The position numbers were made by a program, and so were the translations under genes. A model generated the notes under the pieces. The model did no database searches. It was not told the DNA's origin and worked only from the letters and a program-made list of their open reading frames with translations. From the NCBI GenBank assembly GCA_002403785.1, contig DHIM01000217.1, forward strand, positions 1,104-30,564: 29,461 nucleotides of DNA. The letters are read 5' to 3'. The first letter of the stretch is position 1. Every line of letters begins with the position of its first letter. This DNA is from Clostridium sp. UBA4746. GTDB taxonomy: Bacteria > Bacillota > Clostridia > Clostridiales > Clostridiaceae. Of the stretch, positions 1-7,659 are shown one piece after another.

Positions 1-207
1 ATTCGTATGGCATTAGATGTTAGTTTTTTAATAATGGGCTTTACACTCGGCGGAATATTGGGAATAGGTACAATAATATCTGCATTGTTAATAGGTCCAT
101 TCATACAATTTTGTCTTCCGTATGGAGAAAAGTTCGTAAATGTTATTGTTAAAAATCAAACTGAAGATGAAAATGAAAATGAAGAAAGTGTATCTTTAAG
201 GGCTTAA
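1..207 (+). CDS. YczE/YitT-type membrane protein, C-terminal part
   Basis: The reading frame is open from base 1, so this is the 3' end of a gene that begins outside the window; the ATG at 7 is probably internal. The visible part has a glycine-rich hydrophobic stretch (GGILGIGTIISALLIGPFIQF) that looks like the last membrane helix of the YczE/YitT family of multi-pass proteins, whose function is poorly known. A charged, Glu/Asn-rich cytoplasmic-looking tail follows and ends in SLRA. It is the only plus-strand gene in the left part of the window. The family call rests on one helix and is therefore moderate. Confidence 0.55.
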   Translation: MRMALDVSFLIMGFTLGGILGIGTIISALLIGPFIQFCLPYGEKFVNVIVKNQTEDENENEESVSLRA

Positions 208-511
208 ATTTAAAAGCTAACGATATTGCAATAATTCTTTGAGAGAGGCAGGTAAACTTAATAGCTTAAAAATAGTCATAATTTATATTAAAATGTACCT
301 ACCATATCAAACCTAGTAATCACAACAGAGTATAAGTTTTCACTTATACTCAAAAATTAGGCGGACAAAGTAATCGCAATAACCCAACTATATTTATATG
401 AGTGAACAATCGCAAGAAAAGCATAAAAAATTGCAAGCGATACTATTTTTTAATAAAATAGTGAGCAAAAATATTATCTGAATACTTGTTTCTGCATATG
501 CGCCGAATCTA
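208..511. other. Intergenic stretch with two small stem-loops
   Basis: No convincing gene is visible. There is a perfect 9 bp stem (GAGTATAAG / CTTATACTC) at 328-351 with a 6 nt loop, and an AT-only 8 bp stem (ACTATTTT / AAAATAGT) at 442-462. Neither is followed by a clear T-run on either strand. They may be weak terminators for the converging genes on the two sides. Confidence 0.4.
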
Positions 512-580
512 TTAACTTTTTAGCTTTAGCAACATACAGCACTCCACGTGTTCTGTCAGTGGGAACATATCTACTAATTA
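512..580 (-). pseudogene. RlmD/RumA-like 23S rRNA methyltransferase, C-terminal remnant (copy 1)
   Basis: Read on the minus strand, this stretch encodes LVDMFPLTEHVECCMLLKL then KS and a stop. The VDMFPxTxHVEC pattern is the typical extreme C-terminus of Gram-positive 23S rRNA (uracil-C5)-methyltransferases (RlmD/RlmCD, formerly RumA). The frame is closed by a stop just upstream, so only the last 22 or so codons survive. It lies directly downstream of the vWA gene and within the 5' half of a direct repeat whose second copy also encodes this tail (6974-7036). The family call is by motif; the remnant status is clear. Confidence 0.5.
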
Positions 581-638
581 TAAATGTGATTATGCGACAC
601 CAGCCTCCCATATTCCGTACCTATTGCTATCTCTTACT
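540..638. repeat. 98-99 bp direct repeat, copy 1
   Basis: This aligns with 6996-7093 in the same orientation with about 11 substitutions and one 1-nt gap by hand count, roughly 88% identity. A 22 nt core (GGGAACATATCTACTAATTA and two more bases) is identical. The repeat spans the last codons and stop of the vWA gene, a spacer, and part of the RlmD-like tail. Differences are spread evenly, so the duplication is old. Confidence 0.85.
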
Positions 639-1286
639 ATTTTTACTTCGACGTGTAAAGTCATCATCAATCTTTGCTTTCCAACTCTCTGTAATTGGTC
701 TGCTTGCACGAAGTTCACTGACAACATGGCTAACTGCCTCATAATTCAATCTCGTGCCCTCGCCATCAGCATTATAATTGGCTGCTCTGTCTGCACTAAT
801 ACCAAATTTTGCAGCTGTTGAAATAGCGTCAATATTAGCTCCTATGAAAATGAATTCCCATCCGTATTTTTCTTTCTGTCTCTCAACCATTTTCTTTATT
901 TTTTCATAATTATACTCATTGCTAGCATTTTCCATTCCATCAGTAGTGATTACGAACATCACCTTATCTGCACGTTGCTGTTCATTGGCATTTCGCTGTA
1001 CATTCCCAATCTTATTAATCGTCTTTCCTATAGCATCTAAAAGTGCAGTACACCCACCAACAAAGTATTCTTTTTCTGTTATAGAGCGAATACCCTTAAC
1101 GTTTACTCTATCATGTAAAAGCTCAACGTTATCATCGAAAAGCACCGTGGAGACAATTGCTTCACCTGGCTCTTCCTTCTGTTTTTTAAGCAATGCATTG
1201 TAGCCGCCTATAGTGTCACTCTCAAGGCCCGACATTGAACCGCTCTTATCAAGTATAAATACCAATTCAGTTAAGTTTGTTTTCAT
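627..1286 (-). CDS. von Willebrand factor type A domain protein
   Basis: This 219-residue protein is essentially a single vWA domain. The N-terminus carries the metal-ion-dependent adhesion site DKSGSMS (residues 13-19), followed by a conserved Thr in GGCTALLDAIG (about 78-88) and TTDGMEN (about 114-120), so the MIDAS looks complete. There is no signal peptide or membrane helix, so it should be cytoplasmic. The ATG is preceded by AAGGGGGTTAACAAG, a good ribosome binding site. It lies 75 nt downstream of the macro-domain gene on the same strand and is probably co-transcribed with it. vWA proteins of this size usually act as metal-dependent protein-protein interaction modules; the partner is unknown. 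Its last codons fall inside the 98-99 bp direct repeat. Confidence 0.85.
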   Translation of the reverse strand: MKTNLTELVFILDKSGSMSGLESDTIGGYNALLKKQKEEPGEAIVSTVLFDDNVELLHDRVNVKGIRSITEKEYFVGGCTALLDAIGKTINKIGNVQRNANEQQRADKVMFVITTDGMENASNEYNYEKIKKMVERQKEKYGWEFIFIGANIDAISTAAKFGISADRAANYNADGEGTRLNYEAVSHVVSELRASRPITESWKAKIDDDFTRRSKNSKR

Positions 1287-1361
1287 CTTGTTAACCCCCT
1301 TACTTTGATAATTAAAGGATAACAGTATTACAATGCTAATTGGTCGCTTTCAAAGCGACAA

Positions 1362-2381
1362 TTATACGTCAAGTAGAACTTGCTCAAAGGCGAACAAGGC
1401 CTCATTTATCTCGTAGATGTTGTAATTGCCTTCTTCTATGAAATACTCAATAATCACATCAAATTTATTGCTGTGAGACAATGTGTATCCAGCTTTATTT
1501 AGCAAATCACGTGTTTCATCCAAACTCAATCTAATAGCTATGGCAAAGGCTATTGATGTGACTTTACTAGGGTTGTAACCCTTATAGTTGCGGATTTTAG
1601 AAAACAGCTTTCGGTCGATATTGGCCTTCTTATAAGTTTCAACATCTGTCATTCCTTTTTCATCAATAAGCCGCAACAACATTTGTGAAAAAGACTCATC
1701 AAGTTGGCTAATTACATCCTCAAGACTGCGCTTTACCTTTACAGGTACAGGGCTGCAAAGATCACATTTTGAGTAATCCTCATGCATTTCTTCAAATTGA
1801 TAATATTCGTAAGACTCTATATGTCTGCGGCGTTCACTAAGATGGTGCTTCTCAACATAGTTGTCATCAATATATTTTTCAATTGCAGAAAAAAGTTTTT
1901 CACTCAAAATAAAGGCTTTCTTATCATAGACTACCAAATAAACCGTCATCTCGTGATTTATTAGGAATTCGCCTATTGCAGAAATTGCTATCTGTAATGC
2001 CTTATCTTTCGGGTAGCCATAGATTCCGGAGGATATCAGCGGGAAGGCGATAGATTTGCACTTATACTGCAAAGCAATTTTCAGTGAATTAATATAACAG
2101 TTATGTAGCGAATTTGCCTCACCCGAGTTGCCACCGTTCCATATGGGACCAACTGTATGAATAATGTACTTTGCTGGAAGGCTATAGCCACTTGTGATGA
2201 CAGCTTCGCCAACATTGCACTTCCCAATGATGTCACATTCCTCTTGAAGCTTTTCATCCCCAGCGGCAGAGAATATTGATCCACATACTCCACCGCCCAT
2301 TTTTAGTGCTGTGTTCGCAGCATTGACAATGGTATCTATTTTCATTTTTGTTATATCATTTCGAATTATTATCATCGGCAT
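1362..2381 (-). CDS. Macro domain protein with C-terminal helical HTH-like domain
   Basis: The protein has 339 residues when started at 2381, where GAGGAG lies 10 nt upstream; an upstream ATG at 2426 has no such site. Residues 1 to about 165 form a MacroD-type macro domain: IVNAAN, GGGVCG, then GYSLPAKYIIHTVGP and SSGIYGYP. This fold binds ADP-ribose or O-acetyl-ADP-ribose and commonly removes it. A Cys stands where many members have Asp or Ala (GGGVCG). After a linker with CDLC, residues 225-339 form a separate all-helical domain with a look of a degenerate XRE/HTH fold (RKLFSKIRNYKGYNPSK, then LSLDETRDLLNKAGY). It heads an operon with the vWA gene. Hydrolase activity and nucleic-acid binding are inferences. 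Confidence 0.85.
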   Translation of the reverse strand: MPMIIIRNDITKMKIDTIVNAANTALKMGGGVCGSIFSAAGDEKLQEECDIIGKCNVGEAVITSGYSLPAKYIIHTVGPIWNGGNSGEANSLHNCYINSLKIALQYKCKSIAFPLISSGIYGYPKDKALQIAISAIGEFLINHEMTVYLVVYDKKAFILSEKLFSAIEKYIDDNYVEKHHLSERRRHIESYEYYQFEEMHEDYSKCDLCSPVPVKVKRSLEDVISQLDESFSQMLLRLIDEKGMTDVETYKKANIDRKLFSKIRNYKGYNPSKVTSIAFAIAIRLSLDETRDLLNKAGYTLSHSNKFDVIIEYFIEEGNYNIYEINEALFAFEQVLLDV

Positions 2382-2452
2382 ATTAGTTAGTCTCCTCTCG
2401 AGAAATTTCTTGCTGTATTTTTTCATTTATGTAAATCAACTACTCACCATTT

Positions 2453-2481
2453 ATTATAATAATATTTGGCATAATATTCAA
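2453..2481 (-). promoter_or_regulatory. Promoter of the macro-vWA operon
   Basis: On the minus strand TTGAAT (2476-2481) is separated by 17 bp from a perfect TATAAT (2453-2458). It lies about 70 nt upstream of the macro-domain start. Confidence 0.55.
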
Positions 2482-2562
2482 ATACAAAAAAATAAAACCA
2501 CTAAAACTGGCATTTATTTTAATTTAACCCAAGAGCTTATGATCCAAGCACAATTTTCACCC

Positions 2563-2597
2563 AAAAAACAACGAAAACCCCTGAATTCAAGGGTTTG
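2563..2597 (-). terminator. Rho-independent terminator after hydF
   Basis: On the minus strand AAACCC and GGGTTT form a stem around a 10 nt loop (2575-2596), followed by TTCGTTGTTTTTT. It sits about 65 nt past the hydF stop codon. Confidence 0.6.
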
Positions 2598-2661
2598 AAA
2601 ATTCATTTATAACATTTTGCAAACAAATCTCTTCTCGTTAGTTTTCTAAACAAAACTTATT

Positions 2662-3894
2662 TTATTCTTCATCCCATAACATTTTGGCCAACGGAAAAGG
2701 TTCTAGAGCTCTATCTAATATGCCTTGAACATATGCAATTAAAATCCCATAATTAACTATTGGTACACTGAATTCCTTTGCTGATTCAATTCGATTTAAC
2801 ATTGCAGTTCTATTTAACATGCAAGCACCGCAATGTATTATTAATGCATATCTTTTTACATCTTCAGTGAAAGTAACCCCTGAAGTGTACTCGAAATCTA
2901 TCTGTTTACCCGTAATTTGCCTAAGCCATCTAGGAATTTTAACTCTTCCTATATCATCAGATTGTTGGTGATGTGTACATCCTTCTGAAACTAGTACTTT
3001 ATCTCCATCTTTGAGCTTTTCAACTGCCTTAACTCCCCTTATGAGTTCAACTAAATCCCCCTTATATCTTGCAAATAAAATTGAAAAAGAGGTCATAGGA
3101 ATGTCCTTAGGTGTATCCGCTGCAACTTTTAAAAACACTTGTGAATCTGTAATAACAATTCTAGGTTTCTTACCTAGATTTTCTAAAGTTTCCCTTAGCT
3201 CATGTTCTTTAGTAACAATTGAAATTGCATCGCTTTCAAGAATATCTCTAATCGTCTGTTGCTGAGGAAGTATTAACCGTCCCTTTGGGGCTGCCTTATC
3301 TATAGGAGTAACTAATACTACAAAATCCCCAGGATTTATAAGATCACCTATGATTTTAAATTTTTCTTCTTCTTCCGGGATCATACTTATAATTTTATCT
3401 TTCAATTCCTTTACTCCTTGTTTTGTAACTGCTGAAACAGAAACAGAAGGAACATCTAGTTGTTTTTTTATTTCTCTAATAAGCTCTTCATTTACGAAAG
3501 CTTTATCGTTCTTATTCAAAACCACTATTACTGGGACCTTTTTACTTTTAACTTGATCAATAATAAATTTATCATAGTCAGTTAGTCCAATAGAGGTATC
3601 AATAACCACTAAAGCAATATTTGTTTTATTTAAAACCTCAAGTGTCTTCTTTTTTCTTAATTCCCCCAACTCTCCAACATCATCTAAACCTGCTGTATCA
3701 ATTATTACACAAGGCCCTATGGGCAATATTTCCATTGCCTTATATACTGGGTCAGTAGTTGTTCCTTTCATCTCCGAAACAATGGCTATTTCCTGATTTG
3801 TTAAAGCGTTAATTATGCTAGATTTTCCTGCGTTCCTCATGCCAAATAACGCTATATGAACTCTTTCTGAGCGAGGTGTATCATTTAAACTCAA
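2662..3894 (-). CDS. hydF: [FeFe]-hydrogenase H-cluster maturation GTPase HydF
   Basis: This 410-residue protein has the full HydF layout. An N-terminal GTPase domain carries GMRNAGKSS (residues 18-26, G1), GTTTDP (44-49, G2), DTAGL (66-70, G3) and NKND (127-130, G4). A middle dimerization domain follows, and the C-terminal cluster domain has C306, H308, and H354-C355 with C358 (CTHH ... HCGAC), the [4Fe-4S] ligands. HydF is the scaffold on which HydE and HydG build the di-iron subcluster before transfer to hydrogenase. The start is a TTG at 3892-3894, with AAGGGGGAATAAAAA in front of it. Only 13 nt separate it from aspA upstream, so the two form one operon. Linkage of hydF with aspartase is familiar in clostridia. 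HydE, HydG and the hydrogenase are not in the window. Confidence 0.97.
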   Translation of the reverse strand: MSLNDTPRSERVHIALFGMRNAGKSSIINALTNQEIAIVSEMKGTTTDPVYKAMEILPIGPCVIIDTAGLDDVGELGELRKKKTLEVLNKTNIALVVIDTSIGLTDYDKFIIDQVKSKKVPVIVVLNKNDKAFVNEELIREIKKQLDVPSVSVSAVTKQGVKELKDKIISMIPEEEEKFKIIGDLINPGDFVVLVTPIDKAAPKGRLILPQQQTIRDILESDAISIVTKEHELRETLENLGKKPRIVITDSQVFLKVAADTPKDIPMTSFSILFARYKGDLVELIRGVKAVEKLKDGDKVLVSEGCTHHQQSDDIGRVKIPRWLRQITGKQIDFEYTSGVTFTEDVKRYALIIHCGACMLNRTAMLNRIESAKEFSVPIVNYGILIAYVQGILDRALEPFPLAKMLWDEE

Positions 3895-3907
3895 TTTTTA
3901 TTCCCCC

Positions 3908-5308
3908 TTATTTTAATCCAGGTATTCCTGGTTTCGTTAATTCGTACGGATTTAATATTTTCTCTATTTTTTCCTTACAAAGTATTTCATCTGAAAGTAG
4001 TATATCTCTAATAGTTTTATCCTCTTTTAAAGCTTTCTTTGCTATGCTACTAGCCTTATCATAACCTATATGATGAACTAATGCTGTAACTAAAGCTGTT
4101 GACTTTTCAAGATTCTCTTTACATTTTTTTTCATTTACAGTAATACCCTCAACACATTTTTCTCTAAATATTATAACGCATTTATTTAAAAGCTCAAGGG
4201 ATTCAAGCAAACTCTCTGCAATAAGTGGGGTAAAGGAATTTAACTCTAATTGTCCCATAGAACTAGCCATAGTTATAGCTCCATCATTTGCAATAACTCT
4301 CATGGAAACCTGAGCCACCATCTCCGGAATCACAGGGTTAACTTTTGCAGGCATTATTGTAGAACCTGCTTGCATTTCAGGTAAATTCATCTCTCCAAAA
4401 CCACCCTTAGGTCCAGAATTTAATAACCTCAAATCATTTGATATTTTTAATAAGTTAACACTACAAGACTTTAATAAACCTGACACCTCCACATACACAT
4501 CACAGTTTTGAGTTATATCCATTGGATAATCAGACCTAGCGAGTCCTAACTTTGTTAAATCTTGAAGGTAATCCGTTATCATATATATAAATTTATTCGT
4601 AGCATTTAATCCCGTCCCAATAGCCGTGCCGCCCATATTTATTTGTCTTAACCGCTCTTCTACCTTGTAAATTCTCCAACGATCTCTCTCTAATGCCTTT
4701 GCATAGGCTCCAAATCCCTGACCTACCATCATAGGAAGTGCATCCATAAGCTGGGTTCTCCCTAGCTTTATCACATCTGCAAATTCATTTTCCTTCTCTT
4801 GAAAAGACTGCTGCAACTCAGACAAGGAATTACTTAGCTTCCTTATAAGATGGATTGCTGCGATTCTAAGTGCAGTTGGATAAACATCATTGGTAGATTG
4901 AGACATGTTAACTTCATTTAAAGGATGAATTAAATCATATTCCCCCTTATTTCCTCCAAGGATTTCAATTGCTCTATTAGCGATTACTTCATTTACATTC
5001 ATATTAGTTGAAGTTCCCGCTCCACCTTGAAAAGCACTTACCACAAAGTTATAATCAAGGTTTCCTTCAATTACATCTTCACTTGCTTTTATAATCGCAT
5101 TTGCTTTTTCTTCAGAGAGCTTTTTAAGATTCTTATTTACCATCGCTGCTGCTTTTTTAATAATTGCAATTTCATATATTAATTTTAAATTAACGCTCTT
5201 ATTTTCTAATGGAAAGTTTTCAATTGCCCTTTGAGTATTAATTCCATAATAAAATTTATCATCTATCTTTATCTCACCAAGTAAATCCTTTTCAATTCTA
5301 TATCCCAT
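3908..5308 (-). CDS. aspA: Aspartate ammonia-lyase
   Basis: A 466-residue member of the fumarase/aspartase superfamily, full length. It converts L-aspartate to fumarate and ammonia as a cytoplasmic homotetramer. The superfamily signature reads GSTIMPAKVNPVIPEM; the PAKVNPVIPE version is typical of aspartase, whereas fumarase has PGKVNPTQ. GAGTSTNMNVNEV and the N-terminus YRIEKDLLGEIKI also match aspartases. I start it at the ATG at 5306-5308, where GAGGAAGG lies 6 nt upstream; the longer frame would add 24 hydrophobic residues not seen in the family. It is the first gene of an operon with hydF. Ammonia-lyases of related specificity (for example methylaspartate) are less likely given the signature. 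Confidence 0.93.
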   Translation of the reverse strand: MGYRIEKDLLGEIKIDDKFYYGINTQRAIENFPLENKSVNLKLIYEIAIIKKAAAMVNKNLKKLSEEKANAIIKASEDVIEGNLDYNFVVSAFQGGAGTSTNMNVNEVIANRAIEILGGNKGEYDLIHPLNEVNMSQSTNDVYPTALRIAAIHLIRKLSNSLSELQQSFQEKENEFADVIKLGRTQLMDALPMMVGQGFGAYAKALERDRWRIYKVEERLRQINMGGTAIGTGLNATNKFIYMITDYLQDLTKLGLARSDYPMDITQNCDVYVEVSGLLKSCSVNLLKISNDLRLLNSGPKGGFGEMNLPEMQAGSTIMPAKVNPVIPEMVAQVSMRVIANDGAITMASSMGQLELNSFTPLIAESLLESLELLNKCVIIFREKCVEGITVNEKKCKENLEKSTALVTALVHHIGYDKASSIAKKALKEDKTIRDILLSDEILCKEKIEKILNPYELTKPGIPGLK

Positions 5309-5351
5309 TATAACCTTCCTCACTCCCCTAATACTACTATCTATATAAAAT

Positions 5352-5380
5352 AGAATACCATTTATAATAATAAAAATCAA
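5352..5380 (-). promoter_or_regulatory. Likely promoter of aspA-hydF
   Basis: On the minus strand TTGATT (5375-5380) and TATTCT (5352-5357) are 17 bp apart, about 45 nt upstream of the aspA start. The -10 is imperfect. Confidence 0.4.
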
Positions 5381-5541
5381 AATCCAACAATTTCAATACC
5401 AGCCATACAACAAGTATCTTCATAAATAGTTCTATTTTTTTTAATAAATGGTATATCAGCTATAGAACAAAAAACACCTGTATTTTTATTTTTAAAATTG
5501 TTACATTGAATCCAAATATATCTTTTGGGAAAAGAACATAT
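5377..5541 (-). pseudogene. C-terminal gene remnant upstream of aspA
   Basis: A 54-codon frame is open without a start codon in its first part, bounded by a stop at 5542-5544. It includes NTGVFCSIADIPFIKK and EDTCCMAGIEIVGF. The composition is protein-like (several Cys, Ile, Gly), unlike random AT-rich frames, so it is probably the tail of a deleted gene. The family is not recognised. Confidence 0.3.
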
Positions 5542-5579
5542 TCATTATAAAACATGTGCTTATTCACTCCCTAACACAA

Positions 5580-5619
5580 AAGTAGACGGGGCATCCACTA
5601 AGGGCACCCCGTCTTACTT
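5580..5619 (-). terminator. GC-rich hairpin, probable terminator of the 5614-5718 remnant
   Basis: AAGTAGACGGGG pairs with CCCCGTCTTACTT with a single bulge. On the minus strand the stem is followed by ACTTTTGTG. It immediately follows the stop codon of the small remnant reading frame at 5614-5718. Confidence 0.5.
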
Positions 5620-5718
5620 ACTTATATAATCTATTAGGTTATCTTTTATCTTTAGCTTTGTAGAGTCTATTTTCCTTAATTCATTAAACTCATTTACAAT
5701 GCAGTTTACTGCACTATT
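5614..5718 (-). pseudogene. Short C-terminal gene remnant
   Basis: Thirty-four open codons with no start, entered after an in-frame TAG. It includes VNEFNELRKIDSTKLKIKD and ends NLIDYISK, directly before a GC-rich hairpin. That gene-end-plus-terminator arrangement suggests the tail of a deleted gene. The family is not recognised. Confidence 0.3.
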
Positions 5719-5739
5719 CTATTAAAAATAAATTAGAAC

Positions 5740-5773
5740 ACCCCCAACTAATTTATTAATTAGTCGAGGGTTT
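5740..5773. terminator. Stem-loop, possible terminator
   Basis: ACCCCCAACTAATT pairs with AATTAGTCGAGGGT (with wobble pairs) around a 4-5 nt loop and is followed on the plus strand by TTTT. No plus-strand gene ends here, so its purpose is unclear. The next bases, TGGTGGAGGCGAACC, weakly resemble a reversed tmRNA 3' end. Confidence 0.35.
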
Positions 5774-5921
5774 TACTGGTGGAGGCGAACCGATACTAAC
5801 TATATCACTGTCCATTGAAAGATTTAACTTATATAAGTCGGTTCTAGCTGATGAGTAGCTAAAATTATCTTTTTATAACTTGCGCCTATGTTTTCATTCT
5901 ACATACTACATATTTTTCTGC

Positions 5922-5965
5922 TAAAAAGTGTACACCCCTAAATTCAAAATCCATAGGGGTGTGTA
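5922..5965 (-). terminator. Rho-independent terminator after the dus gene
   Basis: On the minus strand ACACCCCTA (5954-5962) pairs with TAGGGGTGT (5932-5940) around a short loop and is followed by ACACTTTTTAG. It lies about 40 nt past the stop of the dihydrouridine synthase gene. Confidence 0.75.
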
Positions 5966-6003
5966 TTTATTCCATTCCAACCTATAATTTCATCGCTTTC
6001 AGC

Positions 6004-6945
6004 TCAATTTTCTAAAACATCCTGTTCTCTGAATAAGCTTGAAACAGCTTCATCGTAATCGTATAATCTTTCTGATTTTTTAATTTTTTTTGCATACTTT
6101 ACATTATCAGAAAACACCGGAATCATATAAAACCATAATTCTTTCATTTTAAACAAGACATTCCTATCTCCAAAGAGTATTCTTTTATAATCTTCATAAA
6201 TTTTATCATGAAAGTCCTTCAGCAATTTTTTTTCAAGTTTGATATTATTTGTAATATAGCTGTTCAGTCCAGGATTGGCTAATAATCCCCTGCCAAGCAT
6301 TAAAGTATCTACACTAGGGAAATCAGCCGAAAACTCCTTGTAATCTTTGATTGTAAAAATGTCACCATTATAGCAAACAGGATTTTTACTTAAAATCAAG
6401 GCTTCCTTAAAGATTTTCATATTAGGCTTATTTTTATAAAAATCTTTTTGAATCCTTGGATGAATAATAAGCTCTTCTATAGGGTATTTGTTAAATATTT
6501 CGATTAAATCATAAAATTCTTCAGGTTGGTCTTTTCCTATCCTGGTTTTTAATGAGATTTTTGTTATCGATTGAGAAAAAATTTCGTCTAAAAACACATC
6601 AAGTTCTTCTCTTTTTGAAAGAAATCCAGATCCTCTATTTTTTGAAACTACAGTTCTAGAAGGACATCCTAAATTTAAATTGATCTCATTATATCCCAGC
6701 ATCTTTATTTTCTTTGAAGTATGAATAAAATCTTTTGCATTATTGGTTAGTAATTGTGGAATCAAAACTAGTCCTTGGTTGTTTTCAGGCAAAATATCAT
6801 TTAATTCCCTAGTTTTAAAACTTTCACTTTGATTTGCAACAATAAAAGGTGAAAAATATTTATCTATATTATTGAAAAAAGCATTATGGGCATTTCTATA
6901 AATGTACCCAGTCAAACCTTCCATAGGTGCGAAATAAAAATTCAT
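6004..6945 (-). CDS. tRNA-dihydrouridine synthase family protein
   Basis: A 313-residue FMN-dependent enzyme that reduces specific uridines in tRNA to dihydrouridine. It begins MNFYFAPMEGLTGYIYR, the usual Dus start. The catalytic loop is NLNLGCPS with Cys94, followed by GSGFL. SLKTRIG, IIHPR and MLGRGLLANPGL are the family's substrate- and FMN-binding stretches. I start it at the ATG at 6943-6945 with AAAGGAG 11 nt upstream; a TTG eight codons earlier would place that site inside the gene. It stands alone, with its own terminator, directly after the second RlmD-like remnant. Which Dus subfamily it belongs to cannot be settled by eye. Confidence 0.9.
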   Translation of the reverse strand: MNFYFAPMEGLTGYIYRNAHNAFFNNIDKYFSPFIVANQSESFKTRELNDILPENNQGLVLIPQLLTNNAKDFIHTSKKIKMLGYNEINLNLGCPSRTVVSKNRGSGFLSKREELDVFLDEIFSQSITKISLKTRIGKDQPEEFYDLIEIFNKYPIEELIIHPRIQKDFYKNKPNMKIFKEALILSKNPVCYNGDIFTIKDYKEFSADFPSVDTLMLGRGLLANPGLNSYITNNIKLEKKLLKDFHDKIYEDYKRILFGDRNVLFKMKELWFYMIPVFSDNVKYAKKIKKSERLYDYDEAVSSLFREQDVLEN

Positions 6946-6973
6946 ATATCTAATAGCTCCTTTATTCAAATAG

Positions 6974-7036
6974 TTACCTTTCTATCAACGCGACACACTC
7001 CCCTTGTGCTGTTAGTGGGAACATATCTACTAATTA
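6974..7036 (-). pseudogene. RlmD/RumA-like C-terminal remnant (copy 2)
   Basis: The minus strand encodes LVDMFPLTAQGECVALIER and a stop. It has the same VDMFPxT...EC pattern as the remnant at 512-580, with divergent last residues. It ends about 30 nt before the dus start. Upstream frames are closed, so only the tail is present. Confidence 0.5.
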
Positions 7037-7093
7037 TAATGTAATTATACGACACTAGCCTCCTATATTCCATACCTGTTGCTATCTCCTACT
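6996..7093. repeat. 98-99 bp direct repeat, copy 2
   Basis: Second copy of the repeat at 540-638, same orientation, about 88% identical by hand count. It ends at the junction with the gene fragment at 7092-7415. The intervening 6.4 kb carries macro-vWA, aspA-hydF and dus. Confidence 0.85.
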
Positions 7094-7415
7094 CGAATTT
7101 TTCCCTAAAGGGTATGAAAACGCCGGGTACTATTATGCATATAAAATGGCATGAAAAGCTGATGAAGGCAATGTTGTTATCATACCTTACAGCACAGGGA
7201 ACCCTCTAGGAAAGGCATACGGAGTAGATAATAATCAGGACGCTCTTATAACATTTAGAGTTTATCTGGATAAAATAGCTATGGTTGGTCCATACATTTT
7301 TGATATCATCTGGGACCGCGTAATCTTTTTACAAAAAAGAAAAAACTTGAGCATAATAAAAACAATTAATATAGAAAAAATAAAGTTTACCATAGAAAAG
7401 AGCACTAAAAACTAG
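7092..7415 (+). pseudogene. Gene fragment with internal stop, unknown family
   Basis: A 108-codon plus-strand frame is broken only by one TGA about 20 codons in. It contains PKGYENAGYYYAYKMA before the stop and VVIIPYSTGNPLGKAYGVD, ALITFRVYLDKIAMVGPY after it. The composition is clearly protein-like. There is no start codon or ribosome binding site, and the fragment begins exactly where repeat copy 2 ends. The last codons run into a perfect hairpin, so the true end may be earlier. I do not recognise the family. Confidence 0.35.
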
Positions 7416-7432
7416 TGCTCTTTTCTATGGTA
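7388..7432. terminator. Perfect 19 bp stem-loop
   Basis: TACCATAGAAAAGAGCACT (7388-7406) is the exact reverse complement of 7414-7432, with a 7 nt loop. A T4 lies in the plus-strand right arm but no T-run follows. It could act as a terminator or be the end of an element. Confidence 0.55.
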
Positions 7433-7477
7433 CCCAAGGTAGTCTTTTTCATTATTTTAGAAATGTTCATTCAAGAA

Positions 7478-7513
7478 TTTTATGATGCAATGTTCAAGTA
7501 TTGCATCATAAAA
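7478..7513. repeat. Perfect 14 bp stem-loop
   Basis: TTTTATGATGCAAT (7478-7491) is the exact reverse complement of 7500-7513, with an 8 nt loop. It sits between the previous hairpin and the end of the thiamin operon. The stem begins with T4 on both strands, so it could serve as a weak bidirectional terminator. The rest of 7433-7659 shows no gene. Confidence 0.5.
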
Positions 7514-7659
7514 GTGTTCAGGAATTTACTTCATCTTGCGATTTGAAGACTGCCTTTCACTATACCTTTAATTATGCGTAAAAGTACGCCCCCCTTAATT
7601 GCTCACTATACTTTTATTTAACAAAATTATCGAATTATTATAATGTGAAGATTTGTTTT

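Noticed and set aside
5778..5800. Truncated tmRNA or tRNA gene
   Set aside because: Only about 10-15 bases resemble a reversed tmRNA 3' end and no cloverleaf or acceptor stem can be drawn.
540..7093. The 6.4 kb between the direct repeats as a present-day mobile element
   Set aside because: No integrase, recombinase or transposase lies between the repeats. The genes (aspA, hydF, dus) are typical chromosomal ones, and the repeat copies are 12% diverged.
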